A stretch of DNA of 15,857 nucleotides. Origin: an uncultured bacterium (lineage in GTDB: Bacteria; Cyanobacteriota; Vampirovibrionia; Gastranaerophilales; Gastranaerophilaceae). Positions 7,029-14,649 of the stretch are shown here, piece by piece. A program made the position numbers and the translations under genes. Each line of letters begins with the position of its first letter. Within the stretch, counting starts at the first letter, position 1. The stretch is from positions 1 to 15,857 of the forward strand of contig CASECH010000165.1 in NCBI GenBank assembly GCA_949286405.1, in the 5' to 3' direction. The notes under the pieces were generated by a model. It ran no database searches. It had not been told where the DNA came from and saw nothing but the letters and a program-made list of their open reading frames with translations.

Positions 7029-9228
7029 TATTATTCTCCTCCGGTTTCTTAACAGGCTCATTAGATTCTAATTGTTTGATTTTATTTTCTAAATCTTCAT
7101 CCAACATCTTTGCCGGAATATTAATTTTAGCATTTTTCAATTCATCAGCCAAATTTTCCTGATATTTAATCCTATTATGCTGCATGCCTCTTAAAATTCT
7201 TGAAAAAGTAGATGCAATTGTCTTTATATCTTTCAAAGTAAGCGGGCTATCAGCCAACTGGGTATCATTTAATCTTTCGATAATAATTTTATCGATTATT
7301 GCATCAATTTCTTCAGGAGAAGGGTTTTTAAGAGATCTTACAGCAGATTCAACAGCATCAGCAATCATCAAAATAGCTGTCTCTTTCATATTTGGTTTAG
7401 GACCTGTATATCTAAACTGTTCTTCTTTTACGTTTTCTTTTCCTTCTTCTTCTACAGCTTGATTATAAAAGTATTTAGCCAAACCTTCACCATGGTGTTG
7501 CAAAATAAAATTATTTATTACTGGAGGTAATCCGTATTCTTTAGCCAATTCAACGCCATCTTTGGGGTGTGCGGTTATAACCATTTTACTCAACCTTGGA
7601 TTCAATTTTGTATGAGGATTTTCAATTCCGAAATAAGACTGATTTTCCACAAAAAACAAAGGTCTTTTCAACTTTCCTATATCATGATAAAAAGCTCCAA
7701 CCCTTGCTAAAATTGGATTTGCACCAATTGCTTCAGCAGCAGCTTCGCACAAATTTGATACCATCAAACTATGGTGATAAGTTCCTGGTGCTTCAAATTG
7801 CAAACGTTTCAACAACGGCTGATTATGATCTGCAAACTCAGCAAGTCCATATGGTGTTATAATTTTAAACGTACTTTCAAATAAAGGTAAAGTTCCTAAT
7901 GCAATAATTGAACTTACTATACCATTAAGCAATATAAAAGCACTATTTTTTAGTATTAATATGTTACTTACATCAATCAAACATTTTTCTAACATATATA
8001 TACAAACCACAATAACCAACCCTGCAAAAGATATATCAAAACCTGTCTTAATCAAATCAAAACGTTTTGCATAGTGAATTTGTGAAATTGCAACTGAAGT
8101 CAACAAACATAAAAGTAAAAAAGTTACTAAAAACTGTATATCATATTGATAACCTATTGTCATAAGTCCTAAAAGCACAATACCCGCTGCAAGAGCTATT
8201 CTAGGTGTTGTAAATATAGAAAGTATTATCATAAATGCAGGGATAGGCAAAACATATGGAGAAAAACCTGTAGGGATTACTGCCCCAATAAAGGCTACAA
8301 TTAATGCTAAGACCGCAGAAATCGCAAGGTAGCTAGATTCCATATATTTTTTTTCAAATACCTTCATATAAGCAAGAAATAAAATGGTAGAAATAAAAAC
8401 CAACGCATAAATTGCTAACAATCCTTGCCAATTAAGCTCATATACATTGTAACCGGCCTGTCTTAATGCATCTCTTTTTAATCTTGTAACAGGTTCACCT
8501 TCAAACAATATCTTGTCACCTTTTTGAAAAACAGTTTCATAAGGTTTAACTGAATTTTGAGCATTTTTACGTGCTATTTCAGTAGCGAAATCATCTACTA
8601 CTAGATTAGGTACAATCACTTGCTCTAACAAAGCTCTAATTACAGACACCTGACGTCGAGAAACATTTGAGACCATATTATCAATAATTATTTGATCAAT
8701 ATTATCTTTTTCATAATCTTTTTCTGTTATGCCAACTCTTAAGATATTTGCTAATGTTAATGATGCCTTGTCAAATACTTCATGCAAACTTTGCTCATCA
8801 GCTCTTAATAAAAAATTAATTACAAAATCTTTTTTTGAATTGTCAGACAAATCAAATAAAAGACCTATTTCCTCTCTTTTTAATTCAGGAGTAGCATCCT
8901 TTCTTCTAATTTGGATTATTGAAGACTGCAATGTCTGCAAATTATTTTTTATAAAATCATCCTCTGCAGGAGCAAGTATAGGATCAACCTTTTGAGCAAC
9001 CTCTTTTTTATGCTGCTCTGTCCTTTTCACATCAATTACTGTTAAAGTTTTTTGAGCGATAATATCACGTTTACTTATTCCATTTTCAATAATGTTCTGA
9101 AAAAAGAAATTCTGAGAAGAAATAACCCCTGTCATCATAATTGTAAAAGCGATGAAAGATAAGACTTTCAAAGCTTGAGATGACGTAAAAAATTCCTTAA
9201 ATTTTATAATTAAAGTTTGATTACCCAT
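7009..9228 (-). CDS. pgpH: Cyclic-di-AMP phosphodiesterase of the PgpH type (7TMR-HD)
   Basis: Membrane-bound HD hydrolase, 739 residues, that degrades c-di-AMP. Order of parts: an N-terminal membrane segment (about 22-38), an extracytoplasmic 7TMR-HDED domain (about 50-265), a cluster of membrane helices (about 268-450) and a cytoplasmic HD domain (about 480-690). HD residues visible: H485/H486 in GTYHHSLMVSN, H515-D516 in FYHDIGKLKRP, H554, the H578-H579 pair in LQHHGEG and D624 in IADAVESAVRSL. This is the complete metal-ligand set expected for an active enzyme. A low-complexity tail (about 700-739, rich in E, N and K) follows. It is preceded by a GT2 gene (45-nt gap) and followed by overlapping ybeY. 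A diadenylate cyclase lies about 6 kb away, supporting the c-di-AMP role. Confidence 0.94.
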   Translation of the reverse strand: MGNQTLIIKFKEFFTSSQALKVLSFIAFTIMMTGVISSQNFFFQNIIENGISKRDIIAQKTLTVIDVKRTEQHKKEVAQKVDPILAPAEDDFIKNNLQTLQSSIIQIRRKDATPELKREEIGLLFDLSDNSKKDFVINFLLRADEQSLHEVFDKASLTLANILRVGITEKDYEKDNIDQIIIDNMVSNVSRRQVSVIRALLEQVIVPNLVVDDFATEIARKNAQNSVKPYETVFQKGDKILFEGEPVTRLKRDALRQAGYNVYELNWQGLLAIYALVFISTILFLAYMKVFEKKYMESSYLAISAVLALIVAFIGAVIPTGFSPYVLPIPAFMIILSIFTTPRIALAAGIVLLGLMTIGYQYDIQFLVTFLLLCLLTSVAISQIHYAKRFDLIKTGFDISFAGLVIVVCIYMLEKCLIDVSNILILKNSAFILLNGIVSSIIALGTLPLFESTFKIITPYGLAEFADHNQPLLKRLQFEAPGTYHHSLMVSNLCEAAAEAIGANPILARVGAFYHDIGKLKRPLFFVENQSYFGIENPHTKLNPRLSKMVITAHPKDGVELAKEYGLPPVINNFILQHHGEGLAKYFYNQAVEEEGKENVKEEQFRYTGPKPNMKETAILMIADAVESAVRSLKNPSPEEIDAIIDKIIIERLNDTQLADSPLTLKDIKTIASTFSRILRGMQHNRIKYQENLADELKNAKINIPAKMLDEDLENKIKQLESNEPVKKPEENNNDSQNA
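7036..7042 (-). promoter_or_regulatory. Ribosome binding site that fixes the ybeY start
   Basis: GGAGGAG on the minus strand, 7 nt upstream of the ATG at 7028, inside the last codons of pgpH. It is the strongest Shine-Dalgarno on the minus strand of the window. Confidence 0.75.
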
Positions 9229-9273
9229 ATAATAATACCTTATTTCGTAAATACTATAATATTCTATAACTTC

Positions 9274-10218
9274 CTAAAAATTTTTCAACCCCAGAATTTT
9301 CAACCGTTTTTGGATATCCTCAAGTAATTTTCTGTTAATTGAAATCAATTCAGACAAAACAGCAATAACCCCAACTTGTACACCTGTGATTACTAAAATT
9401 GCAGCCAAAATTAATGACTGAATATGCCCTTGTCCGCTTCCTGTCAAATAAAAATACAAAAATCTTAAACCAATTATTGTACCAACCATAAAAAACAGAC
9501 TTCCCAAAATAGTAAAAAATCTAAATGGTCTGTATATAACAAACATTCTTATCATAGTAAAAACAGAACGTCTGACATAATCAAACATATTCTTTACCAG
9601 ACGGGATTTTCTTAAATCAGGATTAACTCTTATTGGAATACATTTCAGAATAAGACCTTTTGCTCTTGCTTGAATTATAGTATCCAAAGTGTAAGTATAA
9701 TTATCAAACACATTCATCTGCAATGCTGCATTTTTTGAAAAAGCTCTAAATCCACTTGGAGCATCTTCTACCTGTGTAGAACTGACCAAACGCATTACAG
9801 CTGAACCAAGTTTTTGAAGAATCTTTTTTAATGGAGAAAAATGTTTGATATCAGACACAGGACGAGTTCCAATTACCATATCGGCCTCACCTGACAAAAT
9901 AGGTTTTACTAATTTCTCTATATCATCAGCACAATACTGATTATCAGCGTCAGTATTAACAACTATATCGGCTCCAATATCCAGTGCTTTATTTATTCCG
10001 GCAATGAATGCCTTGGCCAGTCCTGAATTATGGGACAAAACAGCAAAATGCTTTACACCTAGTTCTCTTGCAACATTTACAGTCCTGTCTGTTGATCCGT
10101 CATCAATAATTAACACCTCAATTTCATCAATACCATCAATCTTTTTAGGTAACGCATTCAATGTTACAGGCAAAGATTTTTCTTCATTATAACAAGGAAT
10201 CTGGATAACTAGCTTCAT
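9274..10218 (-). CDS. GT2 glycosyltransferase, polyprenyl-phosphate sugar synthase type
   Basis: Inverting GT-A glycosyltransferase, 314 residues, likely transferring a sugar from a nucleotide donor to polyprenyl phosphate at the cytoplasmic face of the inner membrane. Residues 1-220 form the catalytic domain: IPCYNEEKSLP (7-17), IIDDGSTDRT (37-46), HNSGLAKAF (63-71), the metal-binding D90-A-D92 in NTDADNQY, IGTRPV and APSGFRAFSK (153-162). Two membrane segments lie near 232-257 and 266-292, as in dolichyl-phosphate-mannose synthase and ArnC-like enzymes, followed by a basic tail. A divergent GT-C transferase starts 60 bp away and is the natural user of the lipid-linked sugar. A purine-rich AAGGGGAAAG precedes the ATG. 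The sugar is unknown. The start is well supported because the family begins directly at the IPCYNEE strand. Confidence 0.9.
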   Translation of the reverse strand: MKLVIQIPCYNEEKSLPVTLNALPKKIDGIDEIEVLIIDDGSTDRTVNVARELGVKHFAVLSHNSGLAKAFIAGINKALDIGADIVVNTDADNQYCADDIEKLVKPILSGEADMVIGTRPVSDIKHFSPLKKILQKLGSAVMRLVSSTQVEDAPSGFRAFSKNAALQMNVFDNYTYTLDTIIQARAKGLILKCIPIRVNPDLRKSRLVKNMFDYVRRSVFTMIRMFVIYRPFRFFTILGSLFFMVGTIIGLRFLYFYLTGSGQGHIQSLILAAILVITGVQVGVIAVLSELISINRKLLEDIQKRLKILGLKNF

Positions 10219-10250
10219 ATAACACTTTCCCCTTTTAAAATTTCCTTTTT

Positions 10251-10279
10251 ATTATATAATTAAAAAGGGATTTTTACAA
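10251..10279. promoter_or_regulatory. Bidirectional promoter with a shared palindromic -10 element
   Basis: ATTATATAAT (10251-10260) is a perfect palindrome and so provides TATAAT on both strands: 10255-10260 for the GT-C gene and 10256-10251 for the GT2 gene. On the minus strand TTGTAA (10279-10274) sits exactly 17 bp upstream, a 4/6 -35 match. The plus strand has only a weak -35. It lies in the 60-bp gap between the two divergent glycosyltransferase genes. Confidence 0.5.
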
Positions 10280-11919
10280 TGTTAGAACTGATTAAAAAAA
10301 ATAAAGGGATATTATTAATAACAATATTTGCAATAATTTTTCGTCTTATATGTATTAATAAACAAGATGGGTTATGGAATGATGAGTATGTTAGCTGGAT
10401 GATTGCAGCTACACCTTTTAGTGATGGATTTTTTAATGCAGTAAAATCACAATGTCACATGCCTTTTTATTATCTTTATCTTAAATTTTTCATGATGATA
10501 TTTGGACAAAGTGATTTATTATTAAGGCTTACCTCCACACTCACAGGAATACTTTCTGTTATCGTAATGTATTATGTAGGAAAAGAAAAAGACAAAAAAA
10601 ACGGACTATTTTGTGCAGCTGCAACTGCTATTAGCTCTTTTTTAATTTATTACTCCCAAGAAGTAAGATTGTACTCAGTATTATTCTTTTTTTCTGCTCT
10701 TGCATTACTTTTTTCTATAAAATGTATAAAGAATCCTTGTAAGAAAAATTTTTCCCTTTTAGGAATAAATAGTTTTTTGGTCCTGTTTACGCATACAATC
10801 GGATTTGTGTATATATTTTTTAATTTATTATTTATTAGCATTAATCTGTACAAAAATTATAAAAAAAAGATTGTTACAATCTGGACCTCACTTTGCATTG
10901 GGGGTGCAGTTTTATTACCTTTAATATGGAAAATATTTACAACAGAATCTTTTTCACAATGGTGGGGGAAATTCTATCTTTCCCGCATAGGATACCTTTT
11001 AACAGATTATTTTTCTCCAATATTGACAAATTTAACTAATGCCCCTGAAACATTCAGAACTGACATATTATTTATCATATGTGCAATAATCCCTACTGTA
11101 ATTGCATGCTATGGGATACTAAAAAGTTTAAAAAGCAACAGATTAAATCAAGGGCTTTTTGCGACTACAATAGCTACAATAATTGTACTGAGCATTGCTT
11201 CATTGATGGGAAAACTTGTATTTATTACAAAGTATTCAATAGAAATATACCCGACATTAATCTTTTTGGCATGCTATGGTATTGGTGAAATAGACAACAG
11301 AATAATAAAAAAATCTCTTATTTGCACATACTGTTTAATATCAATAACATATCTAATATTTTCACCAATTTCAGCACCAAAAATAAGACGAGCAGAGGGA
11401 CATAAAATAATGACAGATATTTTACAAAGAATGTCCCCTAAAAAAGATGACATAATATTGCTTGAATACTACCCTCAAAATAGGTTTGAAAAATACTTCG
11501 ACTTTTCTGATTATAAGACTATTAGTATTAATAAGGGAAATTTCCCAGAATATTTATCAGAAAATACCGACTATAATACAGCTTATAAAAACGGTAAAAA
11601 CATATATAAAAACATGCTCTTACGCAAATCTCCAAATTATCACTTTATAAACAAACTAAAAACAGAGATATTGAACCAAATGACACTAAATCAAAGTGTA
11701 ATTATGGTAACCCTTGATACCGTATCATTTCATCCTCCTGAAGAAGTAATTTCAATAGTAAAAGATCAAGAAATATATAAAAAAGAACCGCTTTTATTTT
11801 TATTATTTTCATACATAAAAGAAGATTCTTTCAACATACTTGCAAACAATCTCGCAATTACAAGAATAGAAAAGAAAGGTAACTGGACGATAATTAAGTT
11901 TACAAAAGTTAAAAAATAA
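10279..11919 (+). CDS. GT-C family membrane glycosyltransferase (ArnT/PMT-like)
   Basis: Polytopic inner-membrane glycosyltransferase, 546 residues, expected to move a sugar from a polyprenyl-phosphate donor to an acceptor on the outer face. After the first helix (10-27), the first periplasmic loop carries the acidic motif LWNDEYVSW with D35-E36, the catalytic position of GT39/GT83 enzymes. The family motif YYSQEVRLYS lies at 124-133, and a histidine in CHMPFYYLY (H60) matches the usual H-x-P-x-Y-Y segment. About ten further hydrophobic helices extend to about 365, followed by a mostly soluble C-terminal region of about 180 residues that I cannot assign. AAAAGGGA lies 8 nt before the ATG. It is divergent from the GT2 gene, its probable donor supplier. 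The acceptor and sugar are unknown. Family call is strong. Confidence 0.88.
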   Translation: MLELIKKNKGILLITIFAIIFRLICINKQDGLWNDEYVSWMIAATPFSDGFFNAVKSQCHMPFYYLYLKFFMMIFGQSDLLLRLTSTLTGILSVIVMYYVGKEKDKKNGLFCAAATAISSFLIYYSQEVRLYSVLFFFSALALLFSIKCIKNPCKKNFSLLGINSFLVLFTHTIGFVYIFFNLLFISINLYKNYKKKIVTIWTSLCIGGAVLLPLIWKIFTTESFSQWWGKFYLSRIGYLLTDYFSPILTNLTNAPETFRTDILFIICAIIPTVIACYGILKSLKSNRLNQGLFATTIATIIVLSIASLMGKLVFITKYSIEIYPTLIFLACYGIGEIDNRIIKKSLICTYCLISITYLIFSPISAPKIRRAEGHKIMTDILQRMSPKKDDIILLEYYPQNRFEKYFDFSDYKTISINKGNFPEYLSENTDYNTAYKNGKNIYKNMLLRKSPNYHFINKLKTEILNQMTLNQSVIMVTLDTVSFHPPEEVISIVKDQEIYKKEPLLFLLFSYIKEDSFNILANNLAITRIEKKGNWTIIKFTKVKK

Positions 11920-11952
11920 GCTTAAACTAGCAATTTTTATTTTGTTCACTAC

Positions 11953-11964
11953 TATATATATATA
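11953..11964. repeat. Short TA dinucleotide run in the 5' region of the unknown operon
   Basis: Six TA units lie about 35 bp before the ATG at 11998, in the 78-bp gap after the GT-C gene. They could hold the -10 element (TATAGA at 11961-11966), but no good -35 sits 16-18 bp upstream, and no terminator hairpin for the GT-C gene is seen in this gap. Confidence 0.35.
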
Positions 11965-11997
11965 GAAGGTTTTATCGTTGGGAATAGTAGGAAAATC

Positions 11998-13440
11998 ATG
12001 AATGTAGACAAAGTTAAATTCAATAACATCAGCTCAACAGCTTACGGGCAGACCCTACAAAATAGGAAAAATAACGTAAATTTTAAGGGAGCAGCATCTG
12101 TATCAGACGTAACAACAGAAATTAATAATTTAATGCCTAAAAAATTAAGAACAATATATAAATTAGGCTCAGGCAGTGAATTAAGAGACATTATTATAAA
12201 TTCATTAGGAACAGCATTTTTAGCACCAATATTTATTAAATGGAATCCGCTATCAAAAACAGATGAGGATACAAGAACATATTCAGCATGGAGACAACCT
12301 GTATCTGCAGCTCTTGCAGTAGGAACACAAGGGCTTATAACAATTCCTTTTGATAGAATTGTTGTTAATATGGTAAACTCAGGCTGGTTTAACGATGCTC
12401 ACAATAAAACAGCATTCAAAGACGAAAAATATATCACAAAACTAGTAAAAAATAATCACCCTGAATTTACTAAGGAACGTGTTGAACAAGAAGTTTCAAA
12501 AATACAAAAACAACAAAATGAAGACTTAATCAGATCAATAAAAGAAAAAGACACCATTACTCTTCAACATGCAAACACAACTAAAACTACTCAAATAAGC
12601 TCTGAAGAAATGCGTAAATACAAGATAGCAACTTTAGAGGATATATTAAAAAGTGAAACAGAAGAATTGAAAAAATTCAATGAAGTAAAAATTCCTCAAA
12701 GAATAGCTAGAAGTGAATATTACAGACTACACGCATCAGAAGCAACAAAATTTCTTACAGACTTACAACAAGAAGTAAATAAAGCAAAAGATAAAGGTGC
12801 AATTGAAAAGATTCTTACTTCAAAAGAAAAAAGTCTAAAAGGTAAAGCTCAAGATAAGGAATTACTAAATATCGTCCAAGAGCTTAGAGGAATGCTTGTA
12901 TACGGAAAAACTGAGGATGCTCATACAAATATCAATACTAAAATTGATAAAATCGTAAAAAAACATATTCCTATGTATCAACAACTGGACAGCAAAGAAG
13001 CAGTCGTTAATACAGTAAAAGGAAATGAAGATATTATAAAAAGAAAAGCAGGCCTAGATGGTGCAATTGAAAAAATTAACGGATTCTTAGAAAGACTTAA
13101 GAACAATGAAAATATAACATCTGCTCAAATTGAAGATGAAATAAAAGCTTTAATTAAAAATGGTGATAATAATACTTCAAGACTAAAAAAATATGAAGAA
13201 TTTACAAAGCTTGTAGCCGAAAAATATAAATCAACCATAGAGGCAAATATAAAAGGATTCAAACGAATTTCCGGATTACTTGTTGCTACATTAATGCTAC
13301 CGGTATCATGCTGGCTACTGAACTGGGTATACCCAAGATTTATGGATGCAGTCTTCCCTAACTTATCTAATAAAAAGCACTCAAATGAAGCTCACGAATA
13401 CATAGACAAAGCTAATCAAAACGGGGAGGTGCATAAATAA
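11998..13440 (+). CDS. Unrecognised membrane-associated protein with N-terminal NFKG motif and long helical insert
   Basis: I do not recognise a characterised family. The 480-residue product has: a polar 33-residue start with NVNFKG (26-31) and no signal peptide; two hydrophobic helices (about 65-81 and 101-126) flanking a charged loop with EDTR; a long charged, lysine- and glutamate-rich, mostly helical region with coiled-coil character (about 135-420); a third hydrophobic segment (about 424-446, SGLLVATLMLPVSCWLLNW); and a basic and acidic tail. The short N-terminal NFKG-type motif is something I associate, from memory, with many proteins of gut Melainabacteria. AGGA lies 5 nt before the ATG. 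The stop overlaps the next start (TAATG), so the two are coupled. The membrane segments resemble those of the downstream product in order and spacing. Function unknown. Confidence 0.8.
   Translation: MNVDKVKFNNISSTAYGQTLQNRKNNVNFKGAASVSDVTTEINNLMPKKLRTIYKLGSGSELRDIIINSLGTAFLAPIFIKWNPLSKTDEDTRTYSAWRQPVSAALAVGTQGLITIPFDRIVVNMVNSGWFNDAHNKTAFKDEKYITKLVKNNHPEFTKERVEQEVSKIQKQQNEDLIRSIKEKDTITLQHANTTKTTQISSEEMRKYKIATLEDILKSETEELKKFNEVKIPQRIARSEYYRLHASEATKFLTDLQQEVNKAKDKGAIEKILTSKEKSLKGKAQDKELLNIVQELRGMLVYGKTEDAHTNINTKIDKIVKKHIPMYQQLDSKEAVVNTVKGNEDIIKRKAGLDGAIEKINGFLERLKNNENITSAQIEDEIKALIKNGDNNTSRLKKYEEFTKLVAEKYKSTIEANIKGFKRISGLLVATLMLPVSCWLLNWVYPRFMDAVFPNLSNKKHSNEAHEYIDKANQNGEVHK
13424..13430 (+). 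promoter_or_regulatory. Strong ribosome binding site for the second unknown gene
   Basis: GGGAGGT lies in the last codons of the upstream gene, with GGAGG 10 nt before the ATG at 13440. With the one-base TAATG stop/start overlap this marks translational coupling and fixes the start. Confidence 0.75.
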
Positions 13441-14171
13441 TGTCAATTAAGCCTGTAACAAGAAAAGTTGTAGATTATGCAATCAGAAAACCTCTAAAAG
13501 CTTTATCAGAAACAAAGTTTTTGCAACATGTAGAAAAACAATATAGAAAAGATAATGTTAAATTTATTTCAGGTATTGGAGTTACTTCCATCGTATTAAA
13601 AGATGGCTTTGGCTGTTATTTATATGTAAAACAGAGTTTAAATAACGAAAAAATACCTGAAGATAAAAGAAAATTCGTTGCGGCATTAGACCTTGCAAAT
13701 GGAGGTTTAATGATTGCGACACAATTATTGATGCACTTTACAATATCAAACAAGAAAGTGCAAACTTGGATGTTTGAAAAATTATATGGAAAATACTTCA
13801 CACGTCCAGCTACAAAGAGTCTTCAAGCATTGCTTGCAAAAAATGACAAACTTGGTCCGATATCAGGAGACAATTTTCACAAAGGACTTAAAAAATACAA
13901 AAAAGATATTATTAATGCATTTGGCTGTTTAACATCACTTGTAGCAGCATCAGTATTCGCAAAACGTGTAGTTGTACCATTTATTGCTACACCATTAGCT
14001 GATAAAACAAAAGCTTGGATGAGCAGAAATGACAAACCTGCAGTAACACATAAAGATACAAAAAATACATATGATACAGAAGAAAAAGATATCATTAAAC
14101 CTGAAGCAGAAACAAACCAAGCAAATAATAAAGATACGAACTTACCAAACAAAATGAAACAAAATAAATAG
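13440..14171 (+). CDS. Unrecognised small membrane protein, partner and possible paralogue of the upstream protein
   Basis: Not a family I recognise, 243 residues. It has a basic N-terminus (MSIKPVTRKVVDYAIRKPL), hydrophobic segments near 41-65, 79-102 and 157-185, and a polar, threonine-, asparagine- and lysine-rich tail from about 200 that looks disordered. The stretch EDKRKFVAALDLANGGLMIA between the first two helices parallels EDTRTYSAWRQPVSAALAVG in the upstream protein. The last helix followed by a P-rich turn (VVVPFIATPLADKTK) parallels the upstream C-terminal helix. This suggests the two share a core, with only about 55 residues here in place of the roughly 290-residue helical insert there. 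The gene is coupled to its neighbour by a TAATG overlap and ends at a strong terminator. Probably forms a complex with the upstream product; function unknown. Confidence 0.8.
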   Translation: MSIKPVTRKVVDYAIRKPLKALSETKFLQHVEKQYRKDNVKFISGIGVTSIVLKDGFGCYLYVKQSLNNEKIPEDKRKFVAALDLANGGLMIATQLLMHFTISNKKVQTWMFEKLYGKYFTRPATKSLQALLAKNDKLGPISGDNFHKGLKKYKKDIINAFGCLTSLVAASVFAKRVVVPFIATPLADKTKAWMSRNDKPAVTHKDTKNTYDTEEKDIIKPEAETNQANNKDTNLPNKMKQNK

Positions 14172-14176
14172 CATAT

Positions 14177-14216
14177 AAAAAACAAGAGATTCTAAAAAAG
14201 AATCTCTTGTTTTTTT
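14177..14216. terminator. Long-stem bidirectional intrinsic terminator
   Basis: A 17-bp perfect stem including its A/T flanks (14177-14193 with 14199-14215; core ACAAGAGATTCT) closes a five-A loop, with a T-run on the right and an A-run on the left. It follows the unknown operon (stop at 14171) and faces the convergent gene ending at 14238. It is the strongest hairpin in the window. Confidence 0.92.
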
Positions 14217-14237
14217 ACTTATAATATAAACCCAAAA

Positions 14238-14585
14238 TTAAAAAGGTTTAGTTTGATTTAATTTTAATCTCAAATCTCTAAAACGAGCTATATCCTCTTG
14301 AGTTTTACCTGACTCTCTAAATACCGCTTGCGAAGATGGGTGTACCATCAAGACATAATCCATGTGAATTTCTAAAAAGTTGTATCTTCTTGGAGCCTGA
14401 TTAGAATTTCTAGGATAAATTTCAGCATTTGTCACTGCAAGAAAACGTCTTTCTTTATCATTTAATAAATCAGTTAGTTCTCTGTTAGTATTAGTATATT
14501 TCGAAACGTGTACAACACCTTTAATATCATGATCAGCAGTCAAAATACTTACTTCTATAGGTACTGTATCAATATTTTTTGCCAT
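14238..14585 (-). CDS. Small unknown cytoplasmic protein
   Basis: I do not recognise a named family with confidence. The product is 115 residues, soluble, with no signal peptide or membrane segment. It reads like a compact beta-rich domain: VPIEVSILTADHDIKGVVHVS at the start (alternating hydrophobic strand pattern), LTDLLNDKERRFLAVTNAEIYPR in the middle, then YNFLEIHMDYVLMVHPSS and a charged helical end. The strand-loop-strand pattern with LTDLLN and FLAVTNA resembles small uncharacterised domains seen in several phyla, possibly nucleic-acid- or ligand-binding, but no catalytic residues are evident. It has its own good promoter and an AAGGA 9 nt before the ATG, and it is not tightly joined to the yitT-like gene 64 bp upstream. 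Coding is convincing from start signals, promoter, terminator and composition. Confidence 0.75.
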   Translation of the reverse strand: MAKNIDTVPIEVSILTADHDIKGVVHVSKYTNTNRELTDLLNDKERRFLAVTNAEIYPRNSNQAPRRYNFLEIHMDYVLMVHPSSQAVFRESGKTQEDIARFRDLRLKLNQTKPF

Positions 14586-14616
14586 AATTTTTTATCCTTA
14601 CTTACTGTATAACTCT

Positions 14617-14645
14617 ACTATAATATATTTTTCATAAATTGTCTA
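14617..14645 (-). promoter_or_regulatory. Good sigma-70-type promoter for the 115-residue unknown protein
   Basis: On the minus strand TAGACA (14645-14640) and TATAGT (14622-14617) are 17 bp apart, each matching the consensus at 5 of 6 positions. The predicted leader is about 25 nt and contains AAGGA before the ATG. Confidence 0.65.
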
Positions 14646-14649
14646 TATG

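Noticed and set aside
7059..7061. Longer ybeY start
   Set aside because: It would place the excellent GGAGGAG ribosome site inside the gene and add basic residues not typical for YbeY.
7596..7862. Plus-strand open frame inside pgpH
   Set aside because: It sits opposite the HD domain, with no ribosome site and no recognisable sequence.
11953..11966. TA run as a confident -10 promoter element
   Set aside because: No acceptable -35 lies 16-18 bp upstream, and TA runs are expected in such AT-rich spacers; listed only as a repeat.
13877..14185. Minus-strand open frame with a hydrophobic start resembling a signal peptide
   Set aside because: The hydrophobic run is the complement of the lysine- and asparagine-rich tail of the plus-strand gene, and the frame begins within the terminator hairpin.
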